Notes: generated from the sequence alone by a model not told the origin. DNA of 64,000 nucleotides from Larimichthys crocea (GCF_000972845.2 NC_040028.1:11788038-11852037), one strand, 5' to 3'; positions 23,481 through 37,112 are shown, counted from the first letter of the stretch. A program made the numbers and translations.

Positions 23481-26400
23481 ACTGCTACCTAGTCAATTAG
23501 ATCTACCCTGTCTGCTCTCTGTTTTGTGTAAATATATCTCCTGTAGACACCCAACATGTTCAGTTATCTACCCCAGCACATTCAGGGTGATTTCTTAATG
23601 CCGCTGCATGCCACTATCAGCAAATGGAAAGCTAGGCTGATATCTCTTCCTGCAGCGGGCTGACTGATTATATATGGAATAGGGAGACACTGTTGATTTT
23701 CATATTTGTATGGAGGATTCCTATCTGCCTCTACATACCTTGGGTCCCATAGTGCATATGGATATTGTAATCACACAGTTGTATATTGTAAACGACACCT
23801 GGGGGATACCATTACTAATTTTTTTTAAAGTGGTGTGCATAGGGTCCAGTGTAAAGCATATCACAAGCGCTGCTCTGTTATGTGTTCACTCATGCCTCAA
23901 CAATGTCAGCAACTACGCTTTAGAGGACAAACCATGTCATGGAAAGATGCACTTGCTGTGTTACTGTATACAGAGAGCACAATGTAGCTCTTTGTAAGGG
24001 AAGCACCGTGTATTAAACAAACAAGCAACAAAAAAAAAAATCTCATCGAGCAGAGCGGTTGTATTTCAAGATAAACGTGGCATCTTGTTTATAAAACTGT
24101 TCACTGCATGATCATGTTTGCTCTGTGTAGCTCGATTAGATGGAGGAATAATTACACAGAATTATTAGACAGAAAATTTTGATTTAGATTACAAGTGCTG
24201 CAAGTTTGTTTTTTTTTATTGTTTGACACAAAGTAAGTGTTGAATGTACATCAAAAGCAAGTTTGTCGCAGCCGTGTTTTTAAGCTTTCAACCATGTATT
24301 TTTAGTTTATTGAGTAGGATGCGGTATCTCAGGACCAATAGTTGGTGTAACTTTGTCTATAGAGATGTTAAAGGGAAAATCCATCCTAAAAGAAATGGTT
24401 GCATATTTAATGAAATACACTTGTTTTCTTGCTGGGAGTTAGCAGCTTGCAGCTAGTTAACATGAAGTCAAAATACAAGTGTTTTTATCACATGTCTAGA
24501 GTTATGTCATCTACACACTGGTATATGGCCCAGCAATGAAATAAGGGCAAATTTGAAGTATTTTCAGGTATTCTGCATGATATTTTTATTTGTTAATTCC
24601 TGGTAAATGATAAAAAATGATTGATGACACATCCTGCACTTGCACTTATCCTAGTTTTGAATCAAATGAAACACTTTCTCACTTATGTGTGGAGTTATTT
24701 CTGTTTTTTTTAATGTTTTATAGTTATACAATCTATGAGTGATTCTGATGGCGGCCACATGAATGTGACATTTTGTTTCGGTCACAGGTCAAACCATGTT
24801 CGTTGGATTGTAGACGTGGACACTAGCTCATAGTGCTAGCTACAATGCATAGTGGTGGAGGTGTAATGCACACATGCTATTGGCTATTGTAAAGAAAAAC
24901 TCTGAGGATAAATTTGATTGGTCTAGCCCGCTTTCCAGTTTTGGACTACAGCAGCACTGTCTACTGTACAAACATTCCTAATTGTCTCTCTTAGCTGAAC
25001 TGACTAACAGTGGTGACTGTACCTGATCCATACTCTTACTTATACGTGCATAGTGCAAAGTACATAAAGTAGCATTTTCTTCTCTCTAATCTAAGTTTGA
25101 CATTCTTTCAACAACATAGCTAAGTTTTCTGAAAATGTGAATGGTCTGTGTATGTCTAATGAGCAGGTAATGGCAGTAGCTAACAAGCGCGCAGCAAGGA
25201 GGATGAATTTCAAGTCCATCATCAAAGATTAGATCAGTTAATTGTTGTAGTTGGAGGTTTCAAACTTGTGTTTTTTTACGAGACATTCATATTGAGGTTA
25301 CGATTCAACAGGCACACATCACATTCAACAGACGAAAAAAAGAACAAATCAATTATGACCACCATAACTTCTTTTTATGACTTAAAATCTTTAAGATATA
25401 TTCTTTTTATTAAGATAATGTTTGTGTAGATGATCAAAAAATGATCTATTGTGTCTATGCTTTCAGACAACAGCAAGACAACTATTATTTGGTACTATAA
25501 TAATGATTTTGTGAATCTATATAAAGCGTATATTAATTCTATATTAAGGTAGACTTCCTTTTTTAATTGTGAGCTTCACCTGGACTGAAGTTATAACATT
25601 TCCACACTAGACAACTGCAACAGACAGTTCACATTACATTATCATGGGAGGCGATCTATCTAAGTACAGGAAATATCCATTTCCTGTACTTTGTGTTACT
25701 AAATATGACCTGCCAGTTGTGAACACTCAGTATGAATCCTGTACTATACAGTGTGTTTACTAGACAGGTGGCAGGCATGTTTTCTGCACATGGTCCACTG
25801 AGAATATTCCAACCTCAAGGGATTCATTATTTATATAATCACTATGACTAAATATTCCAACACAATTGTTGTGATTATTTTTGCAAGAGGAAGGTCAAGG
25901 TGGGTGAGGAAAAAAAAAAAAAGGAAATGAAATAATTCACCAAACAGAGTTCTGGTCAGGATGCATGTAAATGTATCAAAGAGGGGCCCATAGAAAGCAC
26001 ACACAAGGTTAATCTGCTATGACTGTTGAAATTTCCATGATATGCCAGCTGAATAAAGAATTATGGTGGAATGAAGCATGCTGTTTATCCAAAGTCTTCT
26101 CTTTTCTCAGTAAGAGCATGAATACTTAAACAACACTTCAAGGTGATGTTAAATACATATATATAAATTAAAATATTTGGTATTTTTTATAACATTTGAT
26201 AAGTTGCGTTTCTGCAATTAAAGGCATCTGGGTTGTTGTGAATTAAAATGAGTTGCATACAAAGAGACAGCCTCTCGTCACGACCTCCTTTATATTAAAC
26301 AAACTCTCTGTTGATTAAACTAAGTCATATAATGTGAAATGCTATTATGAATAAACACACATGAATGCGGAGACGAGGATATGAATCTTTTCACTTGTAA

Positions 26401-27340
26401 AAGGTGTCTGCCATTTCAACCTATGGGCACTTTCCCCACACAAAATCATAATTGTGCTCTGTTTGCATATTTCAAGCTGCAGATTAAAAGCATGGCTCAC
26501 AAAAGTTCAATGGAAATGTAATAAATAAAAACGTAAGTATTTTACAGCATGCATAGTATTTGTCTTTGCTTACATTTATGATATTTAAGGAACAAACCTC
26601 TCGGTAAAAATAAATTGTTTATCTGGGAAAAAAAAGCTTTTCACACGCAACAAGCTTAGTTGTCTTATAAGTTCAGCAGAAAATCATAAACCGTGCTTAC
26701 CCTTCTAAAGAAAGTCTTGTAAATTAAATAGGTAATGATTGTAATTATTGCTTGAGTAGCCCATGATTTGATCATGACATTTCTCACAGATTCTGACAAA
26801 CATTAGGATTGGCTTATTGTAATCCCTCCAACTGTAGGGAAACACAAGATGTTGTCTCAAATGGAGACATGTGCTCGGTTGCCTTGTCTCAGTCTTGTCC
26901 ATTTCAGTGTTTATCAAAATCATCAAATGTCTGAAAATATAATGGGTGCAAAATGTCAGGGGAAATAGCCTGGCGTTACAGGAAGCAATGCCATTTCCAT
27001 AAATGTTTAATTGATTGTAATCCTTTGTTGAGGAGACATTTGCACAATGCATGGGGTTCACACAGAGCAGGATATTGAAATATTGAAGTAAAATAATAAT
27101 CTTGATCCATCTGTAGCTTAATTGTCAGAAAATGGCTGATAATGGCCTTTTATTTAGCGTGATCATCAAGCATACATTCAAAGTGGCGTGGAAAAATGGA
27201 AAGTTGTAATTGGAAGTTGTCAGTGTCCAGAGTCATCTGCTGCATGTGTATGTAATCATACTTTCCCAGATATGGTTAAGCAGCTGAGGGGGAAAAAACT
27301 TGAATTGTTAACAGCAGAATACCTGCCATAGCTACTCTGA
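23481..27340. other. AT-rich non-coding stretch
   Basis: Includes a 13-base A-run at 25910-25922 and frames of 70-118 codons (23710-23997 plus, 26705-27061 minus) without recognised homology. Around 24700-24880 the repeated 'gctagc' and 'catagtg' words hint at an old repeat, but I could not match it. 'aagggaaaatccatccta' near 24371 resembles the start of a teleost repeat; this is too short to call. Confidence 0.4.
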
Positions 27341-27345
27341 TGGTT

Positions 27346-27811
27346 TTAATTGTTTTCATATGACCATTCATTAGTGCACATGTGCTTGATTAAGTCATAT
27401 GTCAGCAGTGAGCAGCCGGGTGAATTGTTCCTGAGCTGTGTCAGGCCAGAGGGAGGCTGTGAGAGAGACATAGTGATGGTAGTCATTCTCCTCCCTAGCC
27501 AGCCAGCCACCTCCACACAAGAGCCCACAAACCACCTCCCAGTCAGGTTTGCAGGCAACCATCTTTGCTTGAGCTGCTCCGATCGCTGCAGCCATGACAA
27601 GACTAGCAATTCTCTCCCTTTATTCACACACCGTCGCCCTGGCTCCACGTCACGTCGGAGTGGTGTGGTTGCGTGGTCGTGGCTGACCCCAGGGTTAGGG
27701 GCTGTCTCCACTGATCCAAGCTTACCCTGCTGGGGGACATGGTCCTGGTCATGTAATACACAATGTAACAGCCAGCTGCGTTTCATGCCACCACACAAAT
27801 GTCCTTCATGA
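27346..27811. other. Longest open frames in the window, on opposite strands
   Basis: A 153-codon forward frame (27350-27811) and a 150-codon reverse frame (27346-27798) cover the same DNA. At least one must be spurious. Neither has a recognisable domain, a signal peptide or a membrane segment, and no splice or promoter context was seen. The segment is moderately GC-rich, which lowers stop-codon frequency. It could equally be a conserved element. Treated as non-coding. Confidence 0.2.
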
Positions 27812-29490
27812 AATTATGTCGCATCCCAGGCTTTGTGGTAGTGTTAAAAATGAAAAAAGAAGAATATATAAGATGAAAATGCACTCGTTCTACACATCTG
27901 TCAATATTTATCTTCTTATCCTTTAATACAACATCGGGTTCTTTATCAGACGAGAGGAAACACGCTGCACCTTTTTATATAGCAATTGCCTGGATGTTGA
28001 CTACTTTTGTCACAGCACAGTCACGTAAGACGAATGTATTACCAAACCAAAAAGCTGCTGGAGGTGTCATGTAAATACCTAACCACGGTTAAAGTAATAG
28101 CCTATAAAGTGATCTTTAAGTGGAGTTCTAAGCACCCCCATAATGGCTTTGGCTGCCTTTTAGCAGACCATGTGACTCCCCCAGAGTAGTGATTATGAGT
28201 CACGGATGAAGAGGTCTTGTGTGTAGGTCAGCCTGTAAGCCTCACTTTCACCTGCCAATCTTTACTTTCCTCGATACTCGGAGAGCCTTGTTCTTTTTAC
28301 TGTTAACTGTCTTACAGCAGGTGGTATCTGGTAAATTATGTCTACAAAACACTTTGACAAAACTTGGATATCACCCTGTGAAATTCCTACTGTGGGGAAA
28401 AGCCTCCAAAATTGAGAGACTGAAGAGAAGAAAAAAACATAAATTAAACATCTTTTTATGCATATTGTGGCACAGTACTCTATATAGAGTGTAATTTAGA
28501 TAGCCATAAAGAATCTTTCCAATAATGTTTGGGGAAGAAAATCCCTGGCTCTCCTCTGGCCAGTTTTTCCCCTCTTATATTACACAAGGACACTGATGCA
28601 TGGTGCTTTTTGAATTTTGTATTACGAGAGAGGTCTGGGGGCGAGTTTCAGGAAGTGTTCTTAATTTCACAGGGTTAAGGAACAGCAGATTCACTGGGAA
28701 TACAGATCACTTAGCACAAGCCTGCGACCGCCCTGAAGTTGGCGAGCTTTCTCCCGATTTGTTAACCACATCCTTGGGGCCGCTGAACCGTTGAGACTGC
28801 CAAGGTGAACGTGCAATCCCAGAAGGAGGCTTTGCTGTCATAGATCGGTGAAACAGTGATTCAGTTTTCACCCCGTGTGTTTATGTGAGTTCAGTTGTGC
28901 ATGTTCTTTTTAGTGTATTAACACTCACAGCGTGTACATGTGTGAAACGTGTTCTGCCTGTGTGAAAAGCCTCTCCAGCCCTGAGGTCCACGACTTTCCG
29001 AGGCCTCGCGATCAAAGCAGTGCCTTATGAACTGTGCCGTAACAGATGTCTACATCAAGTTCGTTTTTTTTTTCTCTCAAACTATAGACATCTAAAACAA
29101 ACAACAGTGAATCAAGCCATTGGATAGATTGTACCAGAATCCACCCATTATTTGCCCAAACTAAAAGGAATTGTACATGTATGAGTGATAATCCGATAAT
29201 CACGCTGCTCCTAAGCTTTTAATTTGATTAAGTGTGTGAAAATTGAGGGCAGAGAGTCTCTTGGAGGATAACATCGCAGACAGCATCTCCTAATTAGCGC
29301 TGTAAATTTACATATGGATTCCTGTTTAATGTTTAACCAGTCTTTAATCCACCCAGCTCTGTGATGTCTGCAGTCTGAAATATCCACGTCTGTCACATGA
29401 TGTGTGATTATTCCAATCCAATGTGTTCAGGCTGTTTTTGATGAAATGGTAACAATTAGCTTTAAACAGTTAGACTTGGGAAGCTTTTTA
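27812..29490. other. Non-coding stretch
   Basis: AT-rich overall. The 28720-28815 patch keeps about seven CpGs and is more complex. Frames up to 91 codons (28219-28494) are unrecognised. A T-run lies near 29066. Confidence 0.4.
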
Positions 29491-29499
29491 GTCATGTTG

Positions 29500-29700
29500 G
29501 ATAAAACAGTTTCCTCCAGGAATTGAATAGAGCAGTGCTTTTAGAGGGCATTCAGCTGGAAATCCACACTGGCTAGATTAACAGCAGACAATCATTATCT
29601 CCATTATTGTCTGTTTAGTCTTCCCTATTGAAATCGATCATCGTCTCCCTTGTGCTGTGCTGAAAAATGACAGATTAAAGTGATCGTGCAGTAAAATAAA
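29500..29700. promoter_or_regulatory. Conserved-looking block with inverted SOX-type pair
   Basis: CAGACAAT (29585-29592) and ATTGTCTG (29606-29613) are exact complements 13 bp apart, so two ACAAT cores face each other. 'ctattgaaatcgatcatcg' follows. The spacing is wider than usual cooperative SOX dimers. The motifs are seen; function is inferred. Confidence 0.3.
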
Positions 29701-29720
29701 GACAATTAAGATGCTGGACA

Positions 29721-29735
29721 TTTTTTTTTTTTTTT
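29721..29735. repeat. Poly-T tract (15 T)
   Basis: Fifteen consecutive T bases. Confidence 0.9.
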
Positions 29736-30240
29736 GTTCATTTCTGTTTGAGGATCTATCGACTTAAGTCATATCTGACAATGTTGCTACAATATTTATT
29801 GGAAAACAACCAACACTTCACAATGCACGGTTCAATTTACAGACATTCCGCGAGGTTACACATCAGTCAATCAATAGTTTTGGATTAAGTGTTACTGGTG
29901 AGTTATATGAGGTAATATAGAGGTGAGTGATTTTTCATTACTGTATGTTGTCTATAAAGTTTTTTTCTTTCGCTTTTCTTTTTATTTCCTCTAATCCTCA
30001 ACTCCCTCATTGTTTGTTTTTCCAAAGCCTTATTTTCTTTCCATTTTAATAAGCTGAACCAAACCATTTTCACTTTTTACAGGCGGTTTCACTCTTACGG
30101 CTCGGAATAAATGGTGATTTTATTTCCATGAAATTCTCAAATGACATAGATCTTACTTTTGCATAAAAGCATGAAGAATGTGCCTAATATCGGCGGCATT
30201 CATCTGCTAAGTGGACATTTGCATGGGTGCGATGGAGAAG
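29736..30240. other. AT-rich non-coding stretch
   Basis: No feature recognised. Confidence 0.5.
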
Positions 30241-30249
30241 GGGAGAGGG

Positions 30250-30560
30250 AGAGAACCACTAGCCTCCTGGGGTGACAGCAGTGCAGGGGGATGACATGTG
30301 ACAGCTGTGACAGTACTGAAGGGGGGTGGGCAGGCGACTTGCTGCGCCCCCTGATCCAATTACGCCACACGGCCCCCTGTCAGACCCAGCAGCTTGACTC
30401 CAGCCACTCTGAGGACAGTATTGATCTCTTGTCAGGAGGACCAGTTGCCCTCCCTTACAATCCGGCACCATTGAACACCGCCATCACACCCCCTCTTACA
30501 CCCGCCGTCCGAGCTGCTATCCGCACTCCTGCCAGCCAGCCTCTTAAATGACTGGTAAAA
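30250..30560 (+). other. GC-rich block with Pro/Ser-rich open frame
   Basis: An 86-codon forward frame (30291-30551) becomes Pro-, Ala- and Thr-rich in its second half and ends in a stop. A donor-like 'cattcag|gtaagg' follows at 30577, downstream of that stop. No acceptor of quality precedes it. No family recognised. Chance frame in C-rich DNA is most likely; a small exon or enhancer is possible. Confidence 0.18.
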
Positions 30561-30689
30561 TCGGGTTATGGCATTCAGGTAAGGAGAGAGAGGAGGTCAA
30601 TGGGGCTGTGTGCTAAATACTCCCTTAGCTAGTGAGGGAGTGTGTAATATCCTGGGAGTGGTGGTGGTGGTGATGCGCCTGTCCAGCTC

Positions 30690-31200
30690 TGAGCTCAGTG
30701 CTTTACTTACAGTACTTCACTAATGGTCTGAGAGAATGCTGCTTCTCCTGGCTTGTATGAAAGTGTTTGATTTGAGATGATGAAAAGGCCATTGCAATTA
30801 GCAGGCCCTGGTTCGTTTTGCCGGAGCTAGGACGGTTGAGACAGTGGCAGCTGCCAATAACTTCAGCTTTACAAAGAACAGACAATTAGGCCGGGGCCTG
30901 TTACCACTGCTAGTCCCACATCTCCAGACCTTTGCAACGGCCCTACCTCTGAGCACCTGCAGGTCAATAGGCAATGATATTGTGTGCAGCAACAGCTTGG
31001 AGCAGAGGTTAATCAAACCGCAACCACACACATCACTTGCATTCAGCTTATTATTCTCGCCCCAAAGGCCAAGAGCAGGAGAAGAGGAAAAAGAGGGAAT
31101 AGCCAATTTTTTTCTTTCATTCATCACTGGGAGATACGATCTCAGTTGGTTCTCATTAAATATGTACAACATAGACTATCACAGCTTTAAAACATATGCG
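30690..31200. promoter_or_regulatory. Conserved-looking non-coding block
   Basis: Complex, repeat-free sequence open on both strands (frames of 123 and 124 codons at 30844-31215 plus and 30798-31172 minus). Contains 'tggcagctgcca', a perfect E-box palindrome at 30845-30856, and 'agacaattaggcc'. Overlapping opposite frames argue against coding. Texture suggests a conserved regulatory element. Confidence 0.28.
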
Positions 31201-32500
31201 ATAAATGATGCTTAACTGTTGTTTCAATTGGTGTGGTAGGTCCTATTTACAGATAGGGCTGCCCGAACACTATTATGATCGTTACATATTATGCTCTATC
31301 ATTTCTTTCATTGTGTCACAAATCACAGTTTACTGCAATATTTTCCATCATTTGGATGATGCTTTTTATCACATGGCTAGATGCAGGCTGCAGGCAGGAA
31401 ATCTGCATACACAAACAAACTTGGAGGAGAGTGAATGTGACACAACACGGCGTAATTCTGAACAGGACGAGGACCAGCCAAAATAAAACGAGGAGAAAGA
31501 GGGGCTACTTCTGCTGTATTGACGTAATTTAGGTATGAAAAGTCCCCTTTAATGTTACTCTGCAAATTATGCTGCAGATCAGTTCCCACAACAGACTCCA
31601 CCAGACACTGCTAACCTCTTTAAGCACCTACTGTATGCAAGATTCATACCAAACAGTGCAGAGAAAGTTTACGGGGTGAGAACCACAAAGTACAATCGTG
31701 TGATCAAAACAAACAGTATGCATTACAGGACGATATGGTAAAGAATCACAAAGATGGAAAGAGAAGACTGCAGCCATTGCAACTTACCTCTGCAAAGTCT
31801 TATGTTTAAAATAAAATGAGAAATATGTCTATCCATGTGGTCATTTTATGCAAACTTTTCTATAAATATCAGTACAGTGAGACGCGAAAGACACAATAAT
31901 AAATGACAACATTTTTATATTGTATGTGTTTTGTGAAATGAAAGATATAAATACATAGAAAATATTTTTTTTAAATGAGGAATGAAATCAAAAAAACAAT
32001 TAATTTACAAAAAATGTGCTATAATGTGTATATGTGTATCATTATCTGGATATGAAATCACCTGTAACACGATATGAGATTTTGCCCTACTTACAAAACT
32101 CAAATGCTCTGTTATATTGTTGTTGTTGCTGCCCATGGTAAAGCATGCTATTGACAGTCCCTTGAAGTACACAAAATACTATAGTATATGGCAAATCAGT
32201 GTGATCCACTGATGCTGTGTGTGTATAGCACCATGAAATTGGGCACAATCTGGAAAGAAGCTCATAGTCACTTTCATGGTACATGCAATGTGTATCCAAT
32301 GCAGAGTGTGAACATTACCCTGGTCATTCATGCATTCAGTTGTGACAACAAAGAGCTTTGGTCAGACGTTATGTAGAGGTAGACTATCCATGTCTTACTG
32401 GTTTAAAAAAATAAATAAATACAACCTTCTTAGTGGAGATATAGATTCCATATCTACCATATATGTCTGCACAACTGTCTATGGGCTTGTATTTGGCCAA
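31201..32500. other. Non-coding stretch
   Basis: 'gatagggctgcccgaaca' near 31253 resembles the 'agggctgcacgat' start of teleost repeats, but the following sequence did not match one I know. The rest is AT-rich. Confidence 0.35.
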
Positions 32501-32502
32501 GA

Positions 32503-32665
32503 GACCTGTATTTATATAGCACTTTGTCAACACTCACCCATTCACACATATTTATACACTGATGGTGATATAGGGCCAAAGTAATATTAAGCTACACACA
32601 CTGACACACTATGACTGGACTGAGGAAGCCAGGAATTGAACCAGTGACCCTCCACTCTACTTCAT
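32503..32665. repeat. Degraded teleost interspersed repeat
   Basis: Ordered words 'tttatatagcacttt', 'actcacccattcacacat', 'tttatacactgatggtg', 'tgactggactgaggaagcc' and 'ggaattgaaccagtgaccc' match the order of a common fish repeat: 'tatatagcgcttt', 'cacccattcacacacattcatacactgatgg', 'tggactggaggaaccgggaatcgaaccgccgacc'. The central portion is deleted. The final phrase resembles a tRNA T-arm but is part of the repeat. Family recognised from memory. Confidence 0.8.
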
Positions 32666-33885
32666 GGGCAAATGATTACTTTGCTTTACTTCTGTCACTA
32701 CCTTACTGTCTATTTGTCATCGCTACTCACGAAGAAAATTGTGCTACTTTTTTATAATGCCTTTGTCAGCTCAATAACTGCACTGAAGTACAACTGTAAA
32801 TGGATGACCTCTCAGCTCAAATCATGCGGGCTCGCTCTCAAAACTGAATTATTTAAATTAAACATTTAAGAGAAACGCACATTGTTTTCTTCAGCAATTT
32901 CAACAAACTTCTTGACAAATGATAAACCACTCCATTAGGTAATCAATAAATCAGTTTGGGTTTTTTTTTGTTTTTTTTGGGCTGTTGAAAGAGAACAAGA
33001 GAAATGGCTCATTCTTCTGCAGAGCTAGCTCTTCAAAGAAGACTTTTCAATTTCAGCATCCAATTTCCACATGTTTCCCTCTAATGCAATACTTGCATAG
33101 TGAGCAAAAATAGGCTGTGTCTGCACCAGTGAGTTGTGATAGGCTGTTGTGTTACTGCCAGACTTATGTTGCTTTTCTGAGCAAAGTAATCATTCATGTA
33201 ATTAATCTAGAGGAAACTTGTGAGCAAAGTAACCTCGATCTATCGTAGAAACCCCAAGTCGCTCCTCTGTGATATTTGATTTAATGCATTCTGGGAAAGG
33301 GATATTGGTGCACTTCTATTTTGTACTGTGAAATAAATCAAGAGTAGTGCGTGAAGGAAATGTTATGTAGAAGAGAGTTGTCAGGCAGTTTTGCTATTGA
33401 TATTATATCATAGAGATACTTTATTACCTCGCAGAGAGGGGCCTCCAGATGTTAGCTGTCTTTTGTGGGTCCAGATATGATTATGTCAAATGACTAGAAT
33501 GCCAAGCCCACAGCTACGAGTACACTACACAACATGGAGTAAATTATGGCGTAATAGAGTAAAACAGCATAATAAAATAATACAACTTTAGATCAAAAAT
33601 ACAACAATTTTGACCAAATAAGTTCACAAACATGTAGGAAGAAGCAAAGATTTCTTCTTTGACATTAATAATTTAGGAATAAGCTGCCAACATAGTCCAG
33701 TATAGTAAACAATTATCTGGTAGCCAACTTGTATTAGGCAATATTTGACATTTTTAGCTTTTTTTTGTATCATTAAACAGCTGATATTTAAAAAAAACAA
33801 TGCTCTATTTGAATTATTTTTAATCAAAGTGAAATCTGCTTGTCCAGTATGATGGCCCACATATAACAAATATAACAATATGAGA
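32666..33885. other. AT-rich non-coding stretch
   Basis: Contains T-runs near 32960-32980 and an 84-codon reverse frame (33624-33878) without recognised homology. Confidence 0.45.
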
Positions 33886-33889
33886 CACA

Positions 33890-34260
33890 GTAGCTTCCTC
33901 TCAGGGACAGATCATTGCAGCATGGACAAAATTGGGACACGGCTTCATTTTGGAAAGTGCAATTATGAGTGTTTTTAGACATCCCAGTGACATGTCATCT
34001 GTGAACCAACACAGCACTAGCTAGCACTTCTAAACCAAAGATATTTGTCACACCTACTGTAATGCACCATCAAGTCGCTGAAGCATTGGGTCCTCCAGAG
34101 GGGCCCAGGAGGGGAATCAAGGAATCTGTCGAATTAATACACGCAGTGAGGATTCCTCCTGTCATCTCAGCTCTTTTTTACCACTGGCTTTTAAAAGCCA
34201 TTTAAAGGCAGCAAAGTGAACAGGACAGACAAGCTTGACAGCGACTCTCGAAAGAGCATC
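33890..34260. promoter_or_regulatory. Conserved-looking block with 16-bp palindrome
   Basis: Complex sequence including a perfect palindrome TGGCTTTTAAAAGCCA at 34185-34200, then 'atttaaaggcagcaaag'. 'gtcctccagaggggccca' near 34091 is faintly CTCF-like. Regulatory role inferred from texture. Confidence 0.28.
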
Positions 34261-35995
34261 TGTCTCCTTTAACACTTAAATAAACTATGATACACATGAA
34301 CTTAATTTTAATTAATGAATTGATTTATTTTGTCAGTGACAAACCCAAATTGTTTAAAGATGCCAGAAGCAATATCTATATTTCTTCCTATAAGGAACAT
34401 GCCAGGCTGTACATCACTCTGCATAATCTTTTGGTTAATTAGACATGTGCGTGCGATTCTAAAGCATCATTAAAGGTGTTGATCTACAGTGGAATGAGTA
34501 TTTTATTTGACTAGTTAGAAACAGTATCATACGCAGGACATCCTAAATCACTGCGTTCGCTACATTGGTTCAAGTAGTGGAGAGCCGAGTGCCACTGTAG
34601 ATCAGAAACTTCCACAATCACAGCGCGCTTTATCCAGATAAATACGCTGATGATGACTGCTCCTCATCTACTTCAAACTTAATTTTTTACTTCCCAACAA
34701 ACAGCCCTGTAATTGTGCCTCTTGCTAGACTAAATACTTTTACTGCTCAGTCAGAATTGCTTGCTCTGTTCCATATAATAAGACACTCCTCAAAGAATGT
34801 GCTAAAAAAGAATAAAATCATTTATCTCATAAGGAAAGAGATCTACATTTATTCCATTTTCTCTGCCTGCTGTAAACTACCTTACAATTGTTCATTAATG
34901 ATTCCCAGTAAATTCCTTAAAATGGTAATTTGTCATCCTGTCACTTCATTTGTGACCTAAAATTCCTCACTAGAGGCATCATCAAATAAATTAATCACTA
35001 CCCAGGATCCATCTCTCCCTTGTGCGTGCTATTATACCCGGCTCTCTTGTGTTTCTCTTCATTTACATATATTTAATGGCCCAGTTGTGGTTGGTTGTGC
35101 CATGCGACTTGCACAGCTCGTGTCAGGTGAAATATTCCGACTGCCACAGTCTTTAACATTGCGAAGCATGTCTTGTTCATTTTCCTTGAATACCCTAAGC
35201 ACAAGAGAATTAGAGACATTTTATGGAACTGTAAAATCAAAAATGCACATTTTGCAGGTTTCTGGTTGGGGAATTACTTTAATAAGATGGCACACTTTTA
35301 AGAAACACAGAGATGTATTTTTTTTCTGACACATACATCAGACTTTTATATAAATTTGCTTTAAAATTGCTTACAGTAAAAAGAATTTAAAACGGTTAGA
35401 TACACTAGGATGTCCACACAATTTGGCTTGATTTAATTGTATCTCATTAGAGCACACGTGTACAGTACATTACCCACCAGACAGATCGCTTTGTTGCGTT
35501 CCTCGGGGGAATTGTGTATGAAGCTATGACCTGGCACAGGGCTTAACCCCAAAAATAAAGATTTCAGAGCCAAAATGTTCTAAGCAAGGTGACACTGAGA
35601 TTCAGTTTGGCATTGTACTAAAGTGTATTAACTAGTAGTTTAAGTACTCTTTATTTAACATGAAGCTTTCGTGTCCTGTCCTTGGTTTTCACATGATACA
35701 GTATGTTAAACATAGATGTTTAGAGTACAGTTTCATTGCCCTCTCTGTAATCTATCAGCCATTTTTTATCATTATTTTTAATAATATTTCTGTTTCTTAA
35801 GTTATTTAATCTATTGAGTCATGTTGTAATTAGTTTTCCAGCCTTAAATCCACACTGGTCTGTTTATTGTTCATGTTTCATACATAAACGTGTGTTGAAA
35901 GACCTTCAGGGCGCCCTGGTTGCACCATTGTTTTGTGTTCAAAACACAGTCATGGTATTTTTAAGTGCTCTAGTAAATTTTGGTAGGGAAGCATG
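34261..35995. other. AT-rich non-coding stretch
   Basis: Frames of 80-81 codons (34715-34960, 35087-35329) have no recognised family. Nothing else seen. Confidence 0.45.
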
Positions 35996-35999
35996 CAAA

Positions 36000-36420
36000 T
36001 GAATTACATTGTTTTCCGATCTTTTTGGCAGAAAAAAAAACAGCCCAATTATTTTTATGAGCCGAGAGCACGTCATGTTTGAACTTCCATCCTCATTAAG
36101 GGTCCCTAACACCAGAGGACATGTGAATGTGCTAGGAGCATTACCAGAGAAAACAACAACCCTACGTCGTCAAGGAATCCTCTCTCACCCAGCCACCCTG
36201 TTAGAACCTCACAGCCAGTTTCAAATGAAATTAGCATAATTAAGAATTAACGTGCATTAATTGTTGTGCTTAATGCAAACTGAAGCCAAATGTGTCACTT
36301 ACTGTAGAGGAGCTGCTAAATGCTTTGTCACCTCCTGCTTAGGGAAGTGGGAACACTCCATGCGCTCATAAAAGAAGAGCCACTTGTACAGTGTACATGA
36401 AGCGCCATCAGTGACAGATA
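36000..36420. promoter_or_regulatory. Conserved-looking block with dense homeodomain-type sites
   Basis: 36227-36268 packs several ATTA/TAAT cores: 'gaaattagcataattaag', 'aattaacg', 'gcattaattgttg', 'gcttaatgc'. Upstream, 36060-36220 is complex and open for 76 codons without recognised homology. High ATTA density against a complex background is typical of neural or appendage enhancers, but base composition alone gives many such cores. Confidence 0.3.
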
Positions 36421-37112
36421 TATAAACAAACATCCCTTCAGCTGTAAGGCTTGGCTGACGTGTGCTCGTGAGTTAAAGCAGGGAAGGAGCAGTGTATTGA
36501 TCAAGGGAGTTTGTGATGTCGGTAAGATGGATTTACGACAAAGGACGTGGGGACGGGGGATATAAGAAGTGCAGATTGGTCTAACCAGGGTTCAGCCTGG
36601 CAATAAAGTCTGGCATTTGGAGAGAGCAGAGCACACAGAGGGTTATACTCTGCTGTGCCACTTTGGGGTGGTGGAGGAGCTCTCCTTTTTGTTTTTGCTC
36701 TGTGGTCTGTCAGATGGAAGAATGATCAAGAGAGAACGAACAGATGTTTGTTTTTTTTAGAATCTCAGAAGAAGACTGACGTACCAAACCTATATCACTG
36801 CAGGAATACATGCTCTGTATGGACATTTCTGTAAATATCTTGAATTGAAGTCAGAAGTTTGGGAAGGAATTGCTATATGTTGTGTTATGAGATATATTTC
36901 TGACATATGTACTGTTTTTTTAAGAATCCTTCTTTATTTCTGTGTATTTTGAAATGAAAATGTGTTACTGATTCCTTTTCATGGTCAGTTAATCTTTCAT
37001 TCCTTTTTGAATGATTCATTCAGTTTATACATAATGTGCAAACTGGTAGATATAGTGCAGAGTTATACTTGCACAACAAACATTTTCTGTTTTTGGATTT
37101 TTCACCTCTTTC
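36421..37112. other. Non-coding stretch
   Basis: 36440-36760 is moderately complex; the remainder is AT-rich. No gene recognised. Confidence 0.4.

Noticed and set aside
24700..24880. Possible unidentified transposon with repeated gctagc/catagtg words
   Set aside because: No terminal repeats or consensus order could be recognised.
32636..32655. tRNA T-arm-like phrase 'ggaattgaaccagtgaccc'
   Set aside because: It belongs to the interspersed repeat at 32503-32665; no cloverleaf can be built around it.
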